This document shows positions 1 to 8,966 of a stretch of DNA of 64,000 bases, piece by piece; the first letter of the stretch is position 1; each line of letters opens with the position of its first letter. Both the position numbers and the translations under genes were made by a program. The notes under the pieces were generated by a model. That model was not told the DNA's origin and did not search any database. It saw only the letters and a list, made by a program, of their open reading frames with translations. This DNA is from Flavobacteria bacterium RIFCSPLOWO2_12_FULL_35_11 (GTDB lineage Bacteria > Bacteroidota > Bacteroidia > Flavobacteriales > Flavobacteriaceae), in assembly GCA_001800975.1 (NCBI GenBank), contig MGWK01000026.1, positions 62,001 through 126,000 of the forward strand. Reading direction: 5' to 3'.

Positions 1-840
1 ACCTCCTCTTAAACGCAATGATGCTGTACTTGTAGGATCACCTGATGACTGAATAACCGATAGTCCAGCTACTTTACCTTGCAATAATTGCTCTGTGGAA
101 AAAACAACCCCTTTTTTGAGTTCTTTTGCAGAAACTGACGAAATGGAGCCGGTTAAATCACTTCTTTTCATCTTACCATATCCAACAACAACAATTTCAT
201 CAAGTGAAGCCAAATCCTCATCAAGCTGAACATTTATAATTGTTTCCAATCCAACTATTATTCTTTCTGTTTTCATTCCAATGAAAGAAAATTCAATAAT
301 ATCTCCTTCCTTAGATTCAATACTATAGTTTCCATTAAAATCGGTCTCTGTTCCTTTAACAGTTCCAACAATTAGTATGCTTACTCCCGGAAGCGGCGTT
401 CCATTACTGTCGGTCACTGTTCCTTTAATTTCTAATTGTTGATCAATTAATAAATTAATAGGATTTTCTTCTTTATCTTTTGGAGTATTTTTAATGATAA
501 TTTGTTTATTCAATAACTCAAATGAAACAGACATGTCTAAAAATATTTTATTCAAAATATTTTTAACTTTTTCATTTTTCGCCTTAACTGAAACAAGTTT
601 ATTTACATTGATATCATCTCTACTAAAAAGAAATTTAAACTCTGTTTTCATTTCAATTTCCTTTAGCACCTTTTCAATGGTGACATTGTTAAGATCCAAT
701 GTTATTTTTGTGTTTTGGGCATAATTGCTTGCTTCGATTTTGAATATGGAAACAATAAGTAAAAATGTGGTTAATTTCATTTTTAAATTAAAATTTAAGC
801 AGAATAAGGACATAATCCTATTCTTAATAAGATTTTTCAT
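1..840 (-). CDS. SusC/RagA-family TonB-linked outer membrane protein, N-terminal part only (runs off window start); STN domain, carboxypeptidase-regulatory-like domain, start of plug
   Basis: Reverse strand translation MKNLIKNRIMSLFCLNFNLKMKLTTFLLIVSIFKIEAS...ITLDLNNVTIEKVLKEIEMKTEFKFLFS...EIKGTVTDSNGTPLPGVSILIVGTVKGTETDFNGNYSIES...LDEIVVVGYGKMKRSDLTGSISSVSAKEL...; absent from ORF track because no stop lies in the window. Confidence 0.9.
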   Translation of the reverse strand, partial: MKNLIKNRIMSLFCLNFNLKMKLTTFLLIVSIFKIEASNYAQNTKITLDLNNVTIEKVLKEIEMKTEFKFLFSRDDINVNKLVSVKAKNEKVKNILNKIFLDMSVSFELLNKQIIIKNTPKDKEENPINLLIDQQLEIKGTVTDSNGTPLPGVSILIVGTVKGTETDFNGNYSIESKEGDIIEFSFIGMKTERIIVGLETIINVQLDEDLASLDEIVVVGYGKMKRSDLTGSISSVSAKELKKGVVFSTEQLLQGKVAGLSVIQSSGDPTSTASLRLRGG

Positions 841-987
841 ACTTTTGTGTTTGATTAGTGATTAATTAATAATGGTTAATTCACTTTATTATAATCGGAA
901 GTTGTTCTAGCATCTTCCGGTTTTTTATTTTATAAAGTGAATTGAGTTATTGGTTAAGTTTCAATTCATATATTTTTATAATTTAGG

Positions 988-2208
988 TTAGTTAATAATT
1001 ATTTTATTGTTCTCTATTGTGTACTCAATTTCATAATTTTTGTTAAAAGAGTTTAATACTTCTTCTATTGTTTCTACATCAAATGTTGCATCATAATTTT
1101 TTTCATCTAATTTGGAGTTGTTATTTATGATGGTAACATTATAATGTCTTTCAAGTTTTTTAATGATGTTTTTAAACTGTATATTTTTAAAAATAAGTTT
1201 CCCGTTTTTCCACCCAGTGTAAATATTTGTATCGACCTCATCTATAGTAGCATTGTTTTTAGTCTTATCCCAAGATGCCATATATCCCGGTTTCAGTTCT
1301 AGTGAAGTTGCCTTATCATATGTTTTATCTTTTCCAAAGATACTTACTGCTCCCTCTACGAGTACCGTATTTATTGATGAATCTTCAGGGTAAGTGGATA
1401 CGTTAAATTCTGTGCCTAACACTCTTATATTAATGTCATCGGCGTTTACAATAAAGGGATGTTTCGGGTCTTTAGCAACGTCGAAATATGCTTCGCCTTC
1501 TAATAAATAAACTTGCCTATTTATTCCCGTAATAAATTTTACGGGGTATTTTAAAACACTACCGGAATTCAAATGAACCTCTGTTCCATCTGATAAAACA
1601 ACTTGAAATTTTTTCCCATTGGGAATAGTTAATATATTGTAGGCCAATTCTTCTGCGCTATTTTCTTTTTCATAATTCAATATATTTCCTATTTGTTCAG
1701 CGACTACCTTTCCTGATATGTTTATGCGCTGTTGCTTTCCACCGGTTTGTATAACTTTCACATTTCCATTTTCTAATTCAAGCGTAATTTTATCATCAGC
1801 AATTTGTAATTGATTTCCAGACACCGCTGTTGTCTTGTGCTGATTCATAAAATAATAGCCAATGCCAATAACTCCAATAAAAACTGCAGCATATTTTATA
1901 AACCTTATGCCTTGTCTTAAAAATCTTAATTTAGAAATTGGCTTTTCAAGGATTGGAACTATATTCGGCTCCTGATGAAGTTTTGTATTAATGTTATTCC
2001 AAGCATGATTACTGTCTACATTTTCTGTAAATCCAATTCTTCTTGATTTCTTATAAAAGTATAGGTACTCTGAAAATAGCTTCGTATTTTCGGGATCATC
2101 ATTTAACCAATCCTTTAGTTCGTTAAATTCCTTCTCACTTAAATCCTGGGAGATATAAGCAAGTATAAGTTTTAAAATATAAGTGTCATTTTTTTTCATT
2201 GCAAACAT
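988..2208 (-). CDS. FecR family anti-sigma / signal transducer protein
   Basis: Single TM followed by FecR-like periplasmic domain (LTIPNGKKFQVVLSDGTEVHLNSGSVLKYP...GEAYFDVAKDPKHPFIVNADDINIRVLGTEFNVSTYPED) and C-terminal STN-like segment; between ECF sigma and SusC. Confidence 0.93.
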   Translation of the reverse strand: MFAMKKNDTYILKLILAYISQDLSEKEFNELKDWLNDDPENTKLFSEYLYFYKKSRRIGFTENVDSNHAWNNINTKLHQEPNIVPILEKPISKLRFLRQGIRFIKYAAVFIGVIGIGYYFMNQHKTTAVSGNQLQIADDKITLELENGNVKVIQTGGKQQRINISGKVVAEQIGNILNYEKENSAEELAYNILTIPNGKKFQVVLSDGTEVHLNSGSVLKYPVKFITGINRQVYLLEGEAYFDVAKDPKHPFIVNADDINIRVLGTEFNVSTYPEDSSINTVLVEGAVSIFGKDKTYDKATSLELKPGYMASWDKTKNNATIDEVDTNIYTGWKNGKLIFKNIQFKNIIKKLERHYNVTIINNNSKLDEKNYDATFDVETIEEVLNSFNKNYEIEYTIENNKIIIN

Positions 2209-2274
2209 TTCTATGTCATGTATATTTATAATATGACAAAATGTTCAAAATGGGTGAACAATATTTTACTTTTT

Positions 2275-2838
2275 TTAAACTAATAGTAAAACAATGATAA
2301 TATCCAATGATTTTCTAAGTTGTTTTAACGCATTGGAATAATGCGTTTTAATGGTGTTTACCGAAACGCCAAGTTGTTCGGCAGCCTCTTTATACTTAAG
2401 ATTGTCCAGTACAATGGCTTTAAAGACCTTCCTGCTTTTCTCAGGCAAAGCTTCAATTTCTTTGTATAATTTCCTTTTTTCTTCTTCAATATTTTCGATG
2501 TCTACAACCTCATCCTCTATTAGTCTGTTGACCTGGCTCTCAATTTCTTCAAAGCGATACTTTGCATTTTTCCTTATGTAGGACAGTGTATTATTTTTTA
2601 CTGCTTTAAAAAGGTATGGACCAATTGAATTTTTAAGTTTAAGGTATAACTTGTCATCCCAAAATTTTACAAATATTTCCTGAACAATATCCTCTGCCTG
2701 ATCAAAGGAATCGCAATATTTTAACGAATAAACACTCAATGGAATATAATATAGGTCAAATAAATCTTTATAACCGGATTGATCCCCAATTTTTAATTTT
2801 TCTAGTATTTCGATATCATTTAACCTCATAAAATCCAA
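2275..2838 (-). CDS. RNA polymerase ECF-type sigma-70 factor (FecI-like, Bacteroidetes type)
   Basis: Region 2 (GYKDLFDLYYIPLSVYSLKYCDSFDQAEDIVQEIFVKFWD) and region 4 (LPEKSRKVFKAIVLDNLKYKEAAEQLGVSVNTIKTHYSNALKQLRK). Confidence 0.94.
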   Translation of the reverse strand: MDFMRLNDIEILEKLKIGDQSGYKDLFDLYYIPLSVYSLKYCDSFDQAEDIVQEIFVKFWDDKLYLKLKNSIGPYLFKAVKNNTLSYIRKNAKYRFEEIESQVNRLIEDEVVDIENIEEEKRKLYKEIEALPEKSRKVFKAIVLDNLKYKEAAEQLGVSVNTIKTHYSNALKQLRKSLDIIIVLLLV

Positions 2839-3327
2839 ATATTGAAAAAACAGCTATTTTTTTCAATATTTCGCTAATATAAAAGATTTTTTTAAATATA
2901 AATTAAAAACACTTTGAAACTAAATAATATGCAATTTAGCAATAAAAGGAAAATTTTGAAAAAAAATCATACATCTCCAGCAGTATTTCATTCCTCCTGA
3001 ACTTGTTTCAGGATCTTATCAATTAAAATAAAATTAACTGCATACGGCTGCCAATAAAAGCTTCCTTAATACAAATCTAAAGGAGCGGAGTCGAAGGGAG
3101 TAAGCCTTTATTCTTTGCCTTTGTGCTTTAAATCCCTGCTGATGTAAAAGAATAAATTATTATTTTTTTAAATAATTCTTTCGCTTTTTCCTCTTTTATA
3201 TCTCACAATAGCATAATCCTAAAATATTATGCAAATAAATCGGTTGTTAAATATCCATTCATCACATTTTTTAATCAAATTCAGCCATGGTAAATTTTTG
3301 GGATCCAAGAAAGTTTAATATTATGTT

Positions 3328-3361
3328 TAAAAAAAAACAGGAAGCCAAAGCTTCCTGTTTC
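3328..3361 (-). terminator. Putative intrinsic terminator (minus strand) at the end of repeat copy 1
   Basis: Minus strand: AAACAGGAAGC-TTTG-GCTTCCTGTTTTTTTT. Confidence 0.6.
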
Positions 3362-3497
3362 CTGAAGAATTTAGTATATCTGGTAACTTTTAACGAATCC
3401 TTAGCATCACTCCATTTCTAAAATAATACCAAAGAAAGTTTAAATTAGCAAATGTCTATAACCCTTCATAAATCCTCAATACTTTTCAGTAATGAAG
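3335..3497. repeat. Tandem repeat unit copy 1 (~163 bp)
   Basis: aaaacaggaagccaaagcttcctgtttcctgaagaatttagtatatctggtaacttttaac...cttttcagtaatgaag; repeats at +179 bp with few substitutions. Confidence 0.9.
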
Positions 3498-3513
3498 ATC
3501 TGTTTTTTTTGAA

Positions 3514-3676
3514 AAACAGGAAGCCGAAACTTCCTGTTTCCTGAAGAATTTAGTATATCTGGTAACTTTTAACAAATCCTTAGCATCACTTCATTTCTAA
3601 AATAACACCAAAGAAAGTTTAAATTAGCAAATGTCTATAACCCTTCATATTTTCTCAATACTTTTCAGTAATGAAG
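3514..3676. repeat. Tandem repeat unit copy 2 (~163 bp)
   Basis: Near-identical to 3335-3497, offset 179 bp; only scattered substitutions. Confidence 0.9.
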
Positions 3677-3750
3677 TTTTATATTTTATATGCTAAATCA
3701 ATGAACTAAATTAATAAGCCAAAATTACGTCATCAATACCTTCTCCAAAA

Positions 3751-3825
3751 TGATCTTTATCAAATTGCTATATGATTGTTATCAAATTACTATATGTTAC
3801 GATATGATTGTTATCAAATTAACTA
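3751..3825. repeat. Three imperfect ~21 bp direct repeats (TGATYKTTATCAAATTRCTA)
   Basis: tgatctttatcaaattgcta / tgattgttatcaaattacta / tgattgttatcaaattaacta at ~3751, 3773, 3804. Confidence 0.75.
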
Positions 3826-4132
3826 TTGACAAAAGAAAAGATTATTTTATTTCAAAATTAGCAGTTAAACTATATTTTATTATTTCACTGTCAAGATCTC
3901 TTTTGCAATGGAAAGGGGTCATCATTTTAAAATTAACCTAAGCTTTAATCCGTTTCCATTAGAATAGCCCCAACAAAACAGAATGTTTAGCAGGTAATAA
4001 GGTGTTCGAAATCCGCTTCATTTTGTTTCATAAAATATATCTGCAAGGGCATTAAATGTAAAAGAAAATATAAACTTGTATCGATAGTTAATTATAAAAC
4101 CCAAATCCCGGTAACCAACCCTTGCATATACC

Positions 4133-4179
4133 ACAAATAGCACTACTGCGGTGACACATCCTCGTTTAGTGCTATTTGT
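4133..4179. other. 12 bp perfect inverted repeat with 23 nt loop, followed by T-rich tract
   Basis: ACAAATAGCACT - N23 - AGTGCTATTTGT then ttattttc. Confidence 0.7.
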
Positions 4180-4577
4180 TTATTTTCAAAGTGGAGCGTT
4201 ATAGGAAATTTAATCCTACTGTGATCACTGAAACAATACTCAAAAGGTATCCTGAGTTTAGTCGAAGGGTTTTTGTGTCAAGACAAGGCGAAGCACTTCA
4301 CAATCATCAAAACAAATAAAAAAGGGGGTGAGTAGATGTTAAACTTGATTGGTTTCGATGAAAAAGCAAAAAAACAAAAGGAATTAGATGAATAACCTTA
4401 AAATACAATTATAAAAACTGCCATAAAATTTGGAGGCGAGAATTAATTGTTTGAAGAATCCGTAAAAATGAGGAAATGGATTAAAAAATGGCCAATATTT
4501 AAATAGTGAATTAATAAACTTAAATTAAAAGCTTCATAGCGTTAACTTTGTTATTTTTGCAGAAGATTTATTTTAAA

Positions 4578-5717
4578 ATGCCTTTAAAAGCAAAACAACG
4601 CGCTGCCTTAAGTACCTATTTCTTTTTATCGGGTTTATGTTTTGCTACTTGGGCTTCTCGAATTCCAACAATAAAAGATTTTTTCAATTTCAATGAAGCG
4701 CAATTAGGCACCGTGTTACTGTCAATGCCTATTAGCTCACTTATTGGATTGCCAATTTCAGGTTGGCTTGTTTCAAAATTTGACAGTCGTTTCCCATTGA
4801 TTGTGGCGATAATGTTTTTAGCAATGGCTCTAACGTTTATCGGTTTTGCCGATACCCCATTTTTATTGGTAGCTGCGCTTAGTTTGTATTCTTTTAGTTC
4901 GCGTATTTTATATATTTCAATGAATACCCAATCCATTACCATTCAAAAAAAATATACAAAAAAAATTGTTGGTTCTTTTCATGGTCTTTGGAGTACTGGA
5001 GGTTTATTAGGGGTTGTTTTGTCAACCATTATGGTAAAATACAACATACCTTTACATATACATTTAGCAACAATAGCCGTATTTATAGCAATCATTTCCT
5101 TATTGATATTTTCCTATACACTCACGAATGATAAATCAACTTTTGGTAACAAGTTAATTTTTGGAAAACCAGATTCTTTTATTTTTTATTTAGGCTTACT
5201 GGTCTTTTTTGCTGCAATTTGCGAAGGAGGAATGTTCGACTGGAGTGGTGTTTATTTCAAAGAGGTAATAAATGAACCTATTTTTACTTATGGATATTTA
5301 TTATTTACGGCAGCTATGGCTTTTTCCAGGTTTTATTCAGATAGATTGGTAGAGGTAATTGGATTGGAAAAAATATATATTTTTAGTTCTCTATTAATTG
5401 CTGTTGGTATTTTATTGGCTATAACATTTCCTTATTTCTATCCGGCATTAATCGGCTTTAGTTTGGTAGGTCTTGGAACAGCCGCTATTTTTCCAATGAC
5501 ATTTATGCTTGCGGGGACATCAAAAAAATATTCACCAGGAATGGCGATTTCAATTATATCAACCTACGCCACGGTAGGAATGCTTGTTGGCCCGCCATTA
5601 GTAGGTTATGTGGCCCATGCATTTGGTTTAAAAAATGCCTTTTATATTTTTGTAGTTGCAGGGTTGCTATTTATTCCTTTATCACAATTTTTCTTTAAAC
5701 TTCAGAAAAAAAATTAA
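4578..5717 (+). CDS. MFS transporter
   Basis: Twelve-TM-like hydrophobic protein; MPLKAKQRAALSTYFFLSGLCFATWASRIPTIKDFFNFNEAQLGTVLLSMPISSLIGLPISGWLVSKFDSR; internal ATG chosen. Confidence 0.88.
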   Translation: MPLKAKQRAALSTYFFLSGLCFATWASRIPTIKDFFNFNEAQLGTVLLSMPISSLIGLPISGWLVSKFDSRFPLIVAIMFLAMALTFIGFADTPFLLVAALSLYSFSSRILYISMNTQSITIQKKYTKKIVGSFHGLWSTGGLLGVVLSTIMVKYNIPLHIHLATIAVFIAIISLLIFSYTLTNDKSTFGNKLIFGKPDSFIFYLGLLVFFAAICEGGMFDWSGVYFKEVINEPIFTYGYLLFTAAMAFSRFYSDRLVEVIGLEKIYIFSSLLIAVGILLAITFPYFYPALIGFSLVGLGTAAIFPMTFMLAGTSKKYSPGMAISIISTYATVGMLVGPPLVGYVAHAFGLKNAFYIFVVAGLLFIPLSQFFFKLQKKN

Positions 5718-6175
5718 CGTATAGAATTTTAAAATTTACTGGAAATCGCATCAAAACCAGCATATTAAAATTTCAATAAATCAAAATATCATATTTATGA
5801 TAGGCTTGCATGTCTTTATTAGTTTCCTTGGCTTTATTCAAACCAAATAGCACTCCTTCAAGATGAATAATATTCATAAGTCTTTGAAATTGCATCGTAG
5901 ATAAATTCAATCTACCCTGCTCTTTCGTCCTCAATCCAATATATTTAGAGTATTTAATGTTACAAAATTAGGAAAATACCCCATTGCTCATAGCTTAGGA
6001 TTTTAGCAAAATAAAAAAAGAAAAACCAATATCAAATTTATGATTTTGAAAACACGCTTTAAGTAATTGTTAATATCAGTCCGCTTTTTGCTGACAATTT
6101 ATACTCAATTTTAAAAATGAAAGGCTCAATTCAAATAATATGAATACATTTGCACGAAATTTGAAAATACAATTT

Positions 6176-6613
6176 ATGAAGCGTATCAATGAATATAAAA
6201 AAATATTTAAGGTAGAAGGAGAAATTAATCTGAAAGAGCTTAAAACTACTTACAGAGACCTGGTAAAGGAATGGCATCCAGATAAATTTCAGGACGAAGC
6301 GAAAAAACATGAGGCAGGAATCGTAAGCACAAAAATTATTGATGGCTATCATTTTTTAGTAAGCATAGCTCCCGAAACGAAGGAGTCTAATCTAAAAGAA
6401 TACGCCAGCCTGACTTCTGAATCAAAAATTGAAAACTTCCAACATAAAAGCATGCTTTTGGAAATTACCTTTGCTTGCGGAACCACTTACGAATATTTTG
6501 GTGTGAACCAAAACCTATTCACCAAATTCGTGAATAGCGGTCAGCGATCTAATTTTGCCAAAAGAAAATTGTATAACTCTTTCCTTTACAGAATGTCGAA
6601 AAAAGCGGCCTAA
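6176..6613 (+). CDS. J-domain-like plus KTSC domain protein
   Basis: HPD motif in TYRDLVKEWHPDKFQDEAKKHEA; C-terminal KTSC-like TFACGTTYEYFGVNQNLFTKFVNSGQRSNFAKRKLYNSFLYR; start moved to internal ATG because TACATTTG (-7 like) overlaps the upstream ATG. Confidence 0.75.
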   Translation: MKRINEYKKIFKVEGEINLKELKTTYRDLVKEWHPDKFQDEAKKHEAGIVSTKIIDGYHFLVSIAPETKESNLKEYASLTSESKIENFQHKSMLLEITFACGTTYEYFGVNQNLFTKFVNSGQRSNFAKRKLYNSFLYRMSKKAA

Positions 6614-6623
6614 CTGCCTTACT

Positions 6624-6680
6624 CTATAATAAAAATACAAAGCGCCCAATAATTTCGGGCGCTTTGTATTTTTATTATAG
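6624..6680. terminator. Bidirectional intrinsic terminator, perfect 24 bp stem
   Basis: CTATAATAAAAATACAAAGCGCCC-aataatttc-GGGCGCTTTGTATTTTTATTATAG between convergent genes. Confidence 0.92.
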
Positions 6681-6709
6681 TGGAAGCAGGAATCTTTATA
6701 TTAAAAAAT

Positions 6710-7252
6710 TCATAAGACACGCACTGCTTTTACAAATCGGCGCGTATAACCCGCTTTTTTCAGACTGGTAACAATCACTTTCTTTTCACCGCCTGAGGAT
6801 GCGTGTATAAAATCACTTTCCTTTCCTTTCGGATCTGTAACGATGCCCACATGGCCAATAACATTTCTTGTCGGACTCAAAAACACCAGAATATCTCCTT
6901 TTCTTACGCTTTCAATCGGTATTTCTTTTCCGAAATTTTTAAATTGTGAAGAACTTCGCGGAACCTGAATTTTAAAATGTTTAAAAACATAGTAAACAAA
7001 TCCCGAACAGTCAAACCCAACTTTACTGCTTCCTCCTCCAACATAAGGTGTGCCCAATAATTTCATTCCAAAGCTTACAATGCTGTCTTCTAATGAAGGA
7101 TTATTTATCTCTATATTACTGACAATAGTTTCACTGCTTTCAGGTAAACTCTTTACTTCTCTCGATGCACCATATGTGTGGTTACACAATAGAATTAGCG
7201 ATAAACTGATACGGGTTGCAAATTTGGAGAGATTTATCTTTTTATAGGTCAT
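6710..7252 (-). CDS. NlpC/P60 family C40 cysteine peptidase
   Basis: LLGTPYVGGGSSKVGFDCSGFVYYVFKHFKIQVPRSSSQF...RKGDILVFLSP...IGHVGIVTDP...FIHASSG; signal-like N-terminus. Confidence 0.93.
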   Translation of the reverse strand: MTYKKINLSKFATRISLSLILLCNHTYGASREVKSLPESSETIVSNIEINNPSLEDSIVSFGMKLLGTPYVGGGSSKVGFDCSGFVYYVFKHFKIQVPRSSSQFKNFGKEIPIESVRKGDILVFLSPTRNVIGHVGIVTDPKGKESDFIHASSGGEKKVIVTSLKKAGYTRRFVKAVRVL

Positions 7253-7569
7253 ATTAAAAAATTAAATTAGCGAACTTAAGTTCATAAAATCTGTTCAGGG
7301 AATCCTGTATTCCATGATTTAATAAATAAGTGGATGATTGACATCTGTCTTACAATTTGCAAATTTAACCAAAATTAGATGATTTGGACTTAAAGAAAAT
7401 AAAAATGCATAACTAATAAAAGAGATTTGGGTTTTAAGCTTATAGGAAAATTAGCATTATTTGACAAATTATACCAATCCGAAAAATTAGGCTTTAGATA
7501 GCCTCAAACCTAGTTTAGCATTGAAATGACGTTGGTGATAATTATAAAAAATAGGCTTACTGTGCTAAA

Positions 7570-7713
7570 TTATTTATAGATGCAGATAAGTAGCATAACC
7601 AAACTCACAGCTATCAATAATTTATTTAAAAACGCCAATTTTTCATCGATTGAAGCTATTTTTTTTTCGTATTGCTCCAATTGAAAAGCAATATAGTCTA
7701 AATCTTTTTCCAT
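7570..7713 (-). CDS. Small predicted coiled-coil/TM protein (47 aa)
   Basis: MEKDLDYIAFQLEQYEKKIASIDEKLAFLNKLLIAVSLVMLLICIYK*; below the ORF track cutoff. Confidence 0.55.
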   Translation of the reverse strand: MEKDLDYIAFQLEQYEKKIASIDEKLAFLNKLLIAVSLVMLLICIYK

Positions 7714-7813
7714 TTTCCCAATTTTAAAAACGCCAAAATTTGTGGGGCAACAAATAATAATTAATTAAATGATAAAAATTATGGGGTTATTTTGGGGTAT
7801 TTATGGCTGGGGG

Positions 7814-8290
7814 TTATCCAAATTTTTTGGGTGTTCTCATATTTTCGTCCATTTCCTTTTTTAAATCAACTGCCTGTATGTAAATGGATATTTTACTTCT
7901 AATAAAATAAAGAATTACAAGAATTACCACCAGAAAAGGAACGGTATAGATAAACTCCACTTCATCCATATACAATTCACTGTCATTAATAACTGCTATA
8001 AGTTGAAATAAATAAACTGAAATAGGTATAATCAGTGCATGCACCCACCAATTTTTATTGGTAATAAACCAAATAAATAATAACATTAATGGTACAAATT
8101 TTGAAAATAAGGTGTAAATATATATTTGTACTGTTGCATAATAGCCATTTTTTACAGTGCCAAAAATAGTATCCATAGTTTTTAAATCATCAGGAATATT
8201 TTGGTAAAAATATAGCAAATAAGGGGTTGAAATGATGAATATCACCATTAAACTGCCAATGAATAAGGATGTTTTTTTGTTGTCTTTCAT
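7814..8290 (-). CDS. Hypothetical multi-pass membrane protein
   Basis: MKDNKKTSLFIGSLMVIFIISTPYLLYFYQNIP...; several hydrophobic segments. Confidence 0.65.
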   Translation of the reverse strand: MKDNKKTSLFIGSLMVIFIISTPYLLYFYQNIPDDLKTMDTIFGTVKNGYYATVQIYIYTLFSKFVPLMLLFIWFITNKNWWVHALIIPISVYLFQLIAVINDSELYMDEVEFIYTVPFLVVILVILYFIRSKISIYIQAVDLKKEMDENMRTPKKFG

Positions 8291-8423
8291 TATGAAATTG
8301 GGGTTATAGATTTCAAATATAATATAATAAATTGGAATTAACAACTTTATTCCAGGACAAAAACCACAATAAAATTATATTGTGGTTTACATTATTAAAA
8401 TAAATGTTTGTTCTATGCGATTG

Positions 8424-8555
8424 TTATCCTTGTCTAGGAATAACCATGTCTGATTTTAAAATAGCTTGGCTATCCTTTGATGCGTAGCTTAAAACTGTTA
8501 TAGCTATAAAACCTGCTACAAGTAGCAACCCGAAAATTAATTTTAATTTTTTCAT
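8424..8555 (-). CDS. Small single-TM / signal-peptide-like protein (43 aa)
   Basis: MKKLKLIFGLLLVAGFIAITVLSYASKDSQAILKSDMVIPRQG*. Confidence 0.5.
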   Translation of the reverse strand: MKKLKLIFGLLLVAGFIAITVLSYASKDSQAILKSDMVIPRQG

Positions 8556-8966
8556 TTTTAGTAAGAATTAAATGATTAGTAAGAACATCAAATATAGTAT
8601 AAATCTCACATAAAGACAAAAAAATCCCGATTTTTTCTAAAGAATTTTAGAAAAAAGGGGTTTGAAAAGCTATTTTTCTCTTATTTTACAGGGCTTGAGC
8701 CTTAAATAAAAAAGTTAAAATACTTTTAAATTTTACTAAATAAAACTTCTATTTTGGAGATTTTAAAAGCTAAAATTGATTTTTAAGGGATAAAAACGGG
8801 TATTTTTATCGTACAAATCAACTAATTGCAAACCCTCTCCGTAAAAATTTGCAATCTTAGGGACGCTCTTATGGGCCAAATGTAAAATATAAATTTTATA
8901 TACGCAAGAAATTATGCGAAATATTATATAAAATATGTATTTTATGTGTTAAAACGTGTATTTTGT

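Noticed and set aside
494-724. 76 aa plus-strand ORF
   Set aside because: Antisense to the SusC N-terminus, low-complexity translation; the minus strand reading is clearly coding.
3335-3676. CRISPR-like interpretation of the tandem repeat
   Set aside because: Only two units of 163 bp, no short repeat/spacer alternation.
3750-3941. 63 aa ORF in the gene-poor region
   Set aside because: Its 5' part is made of the iteron repeats and shows no protein-like pattern; more likely noncoding.
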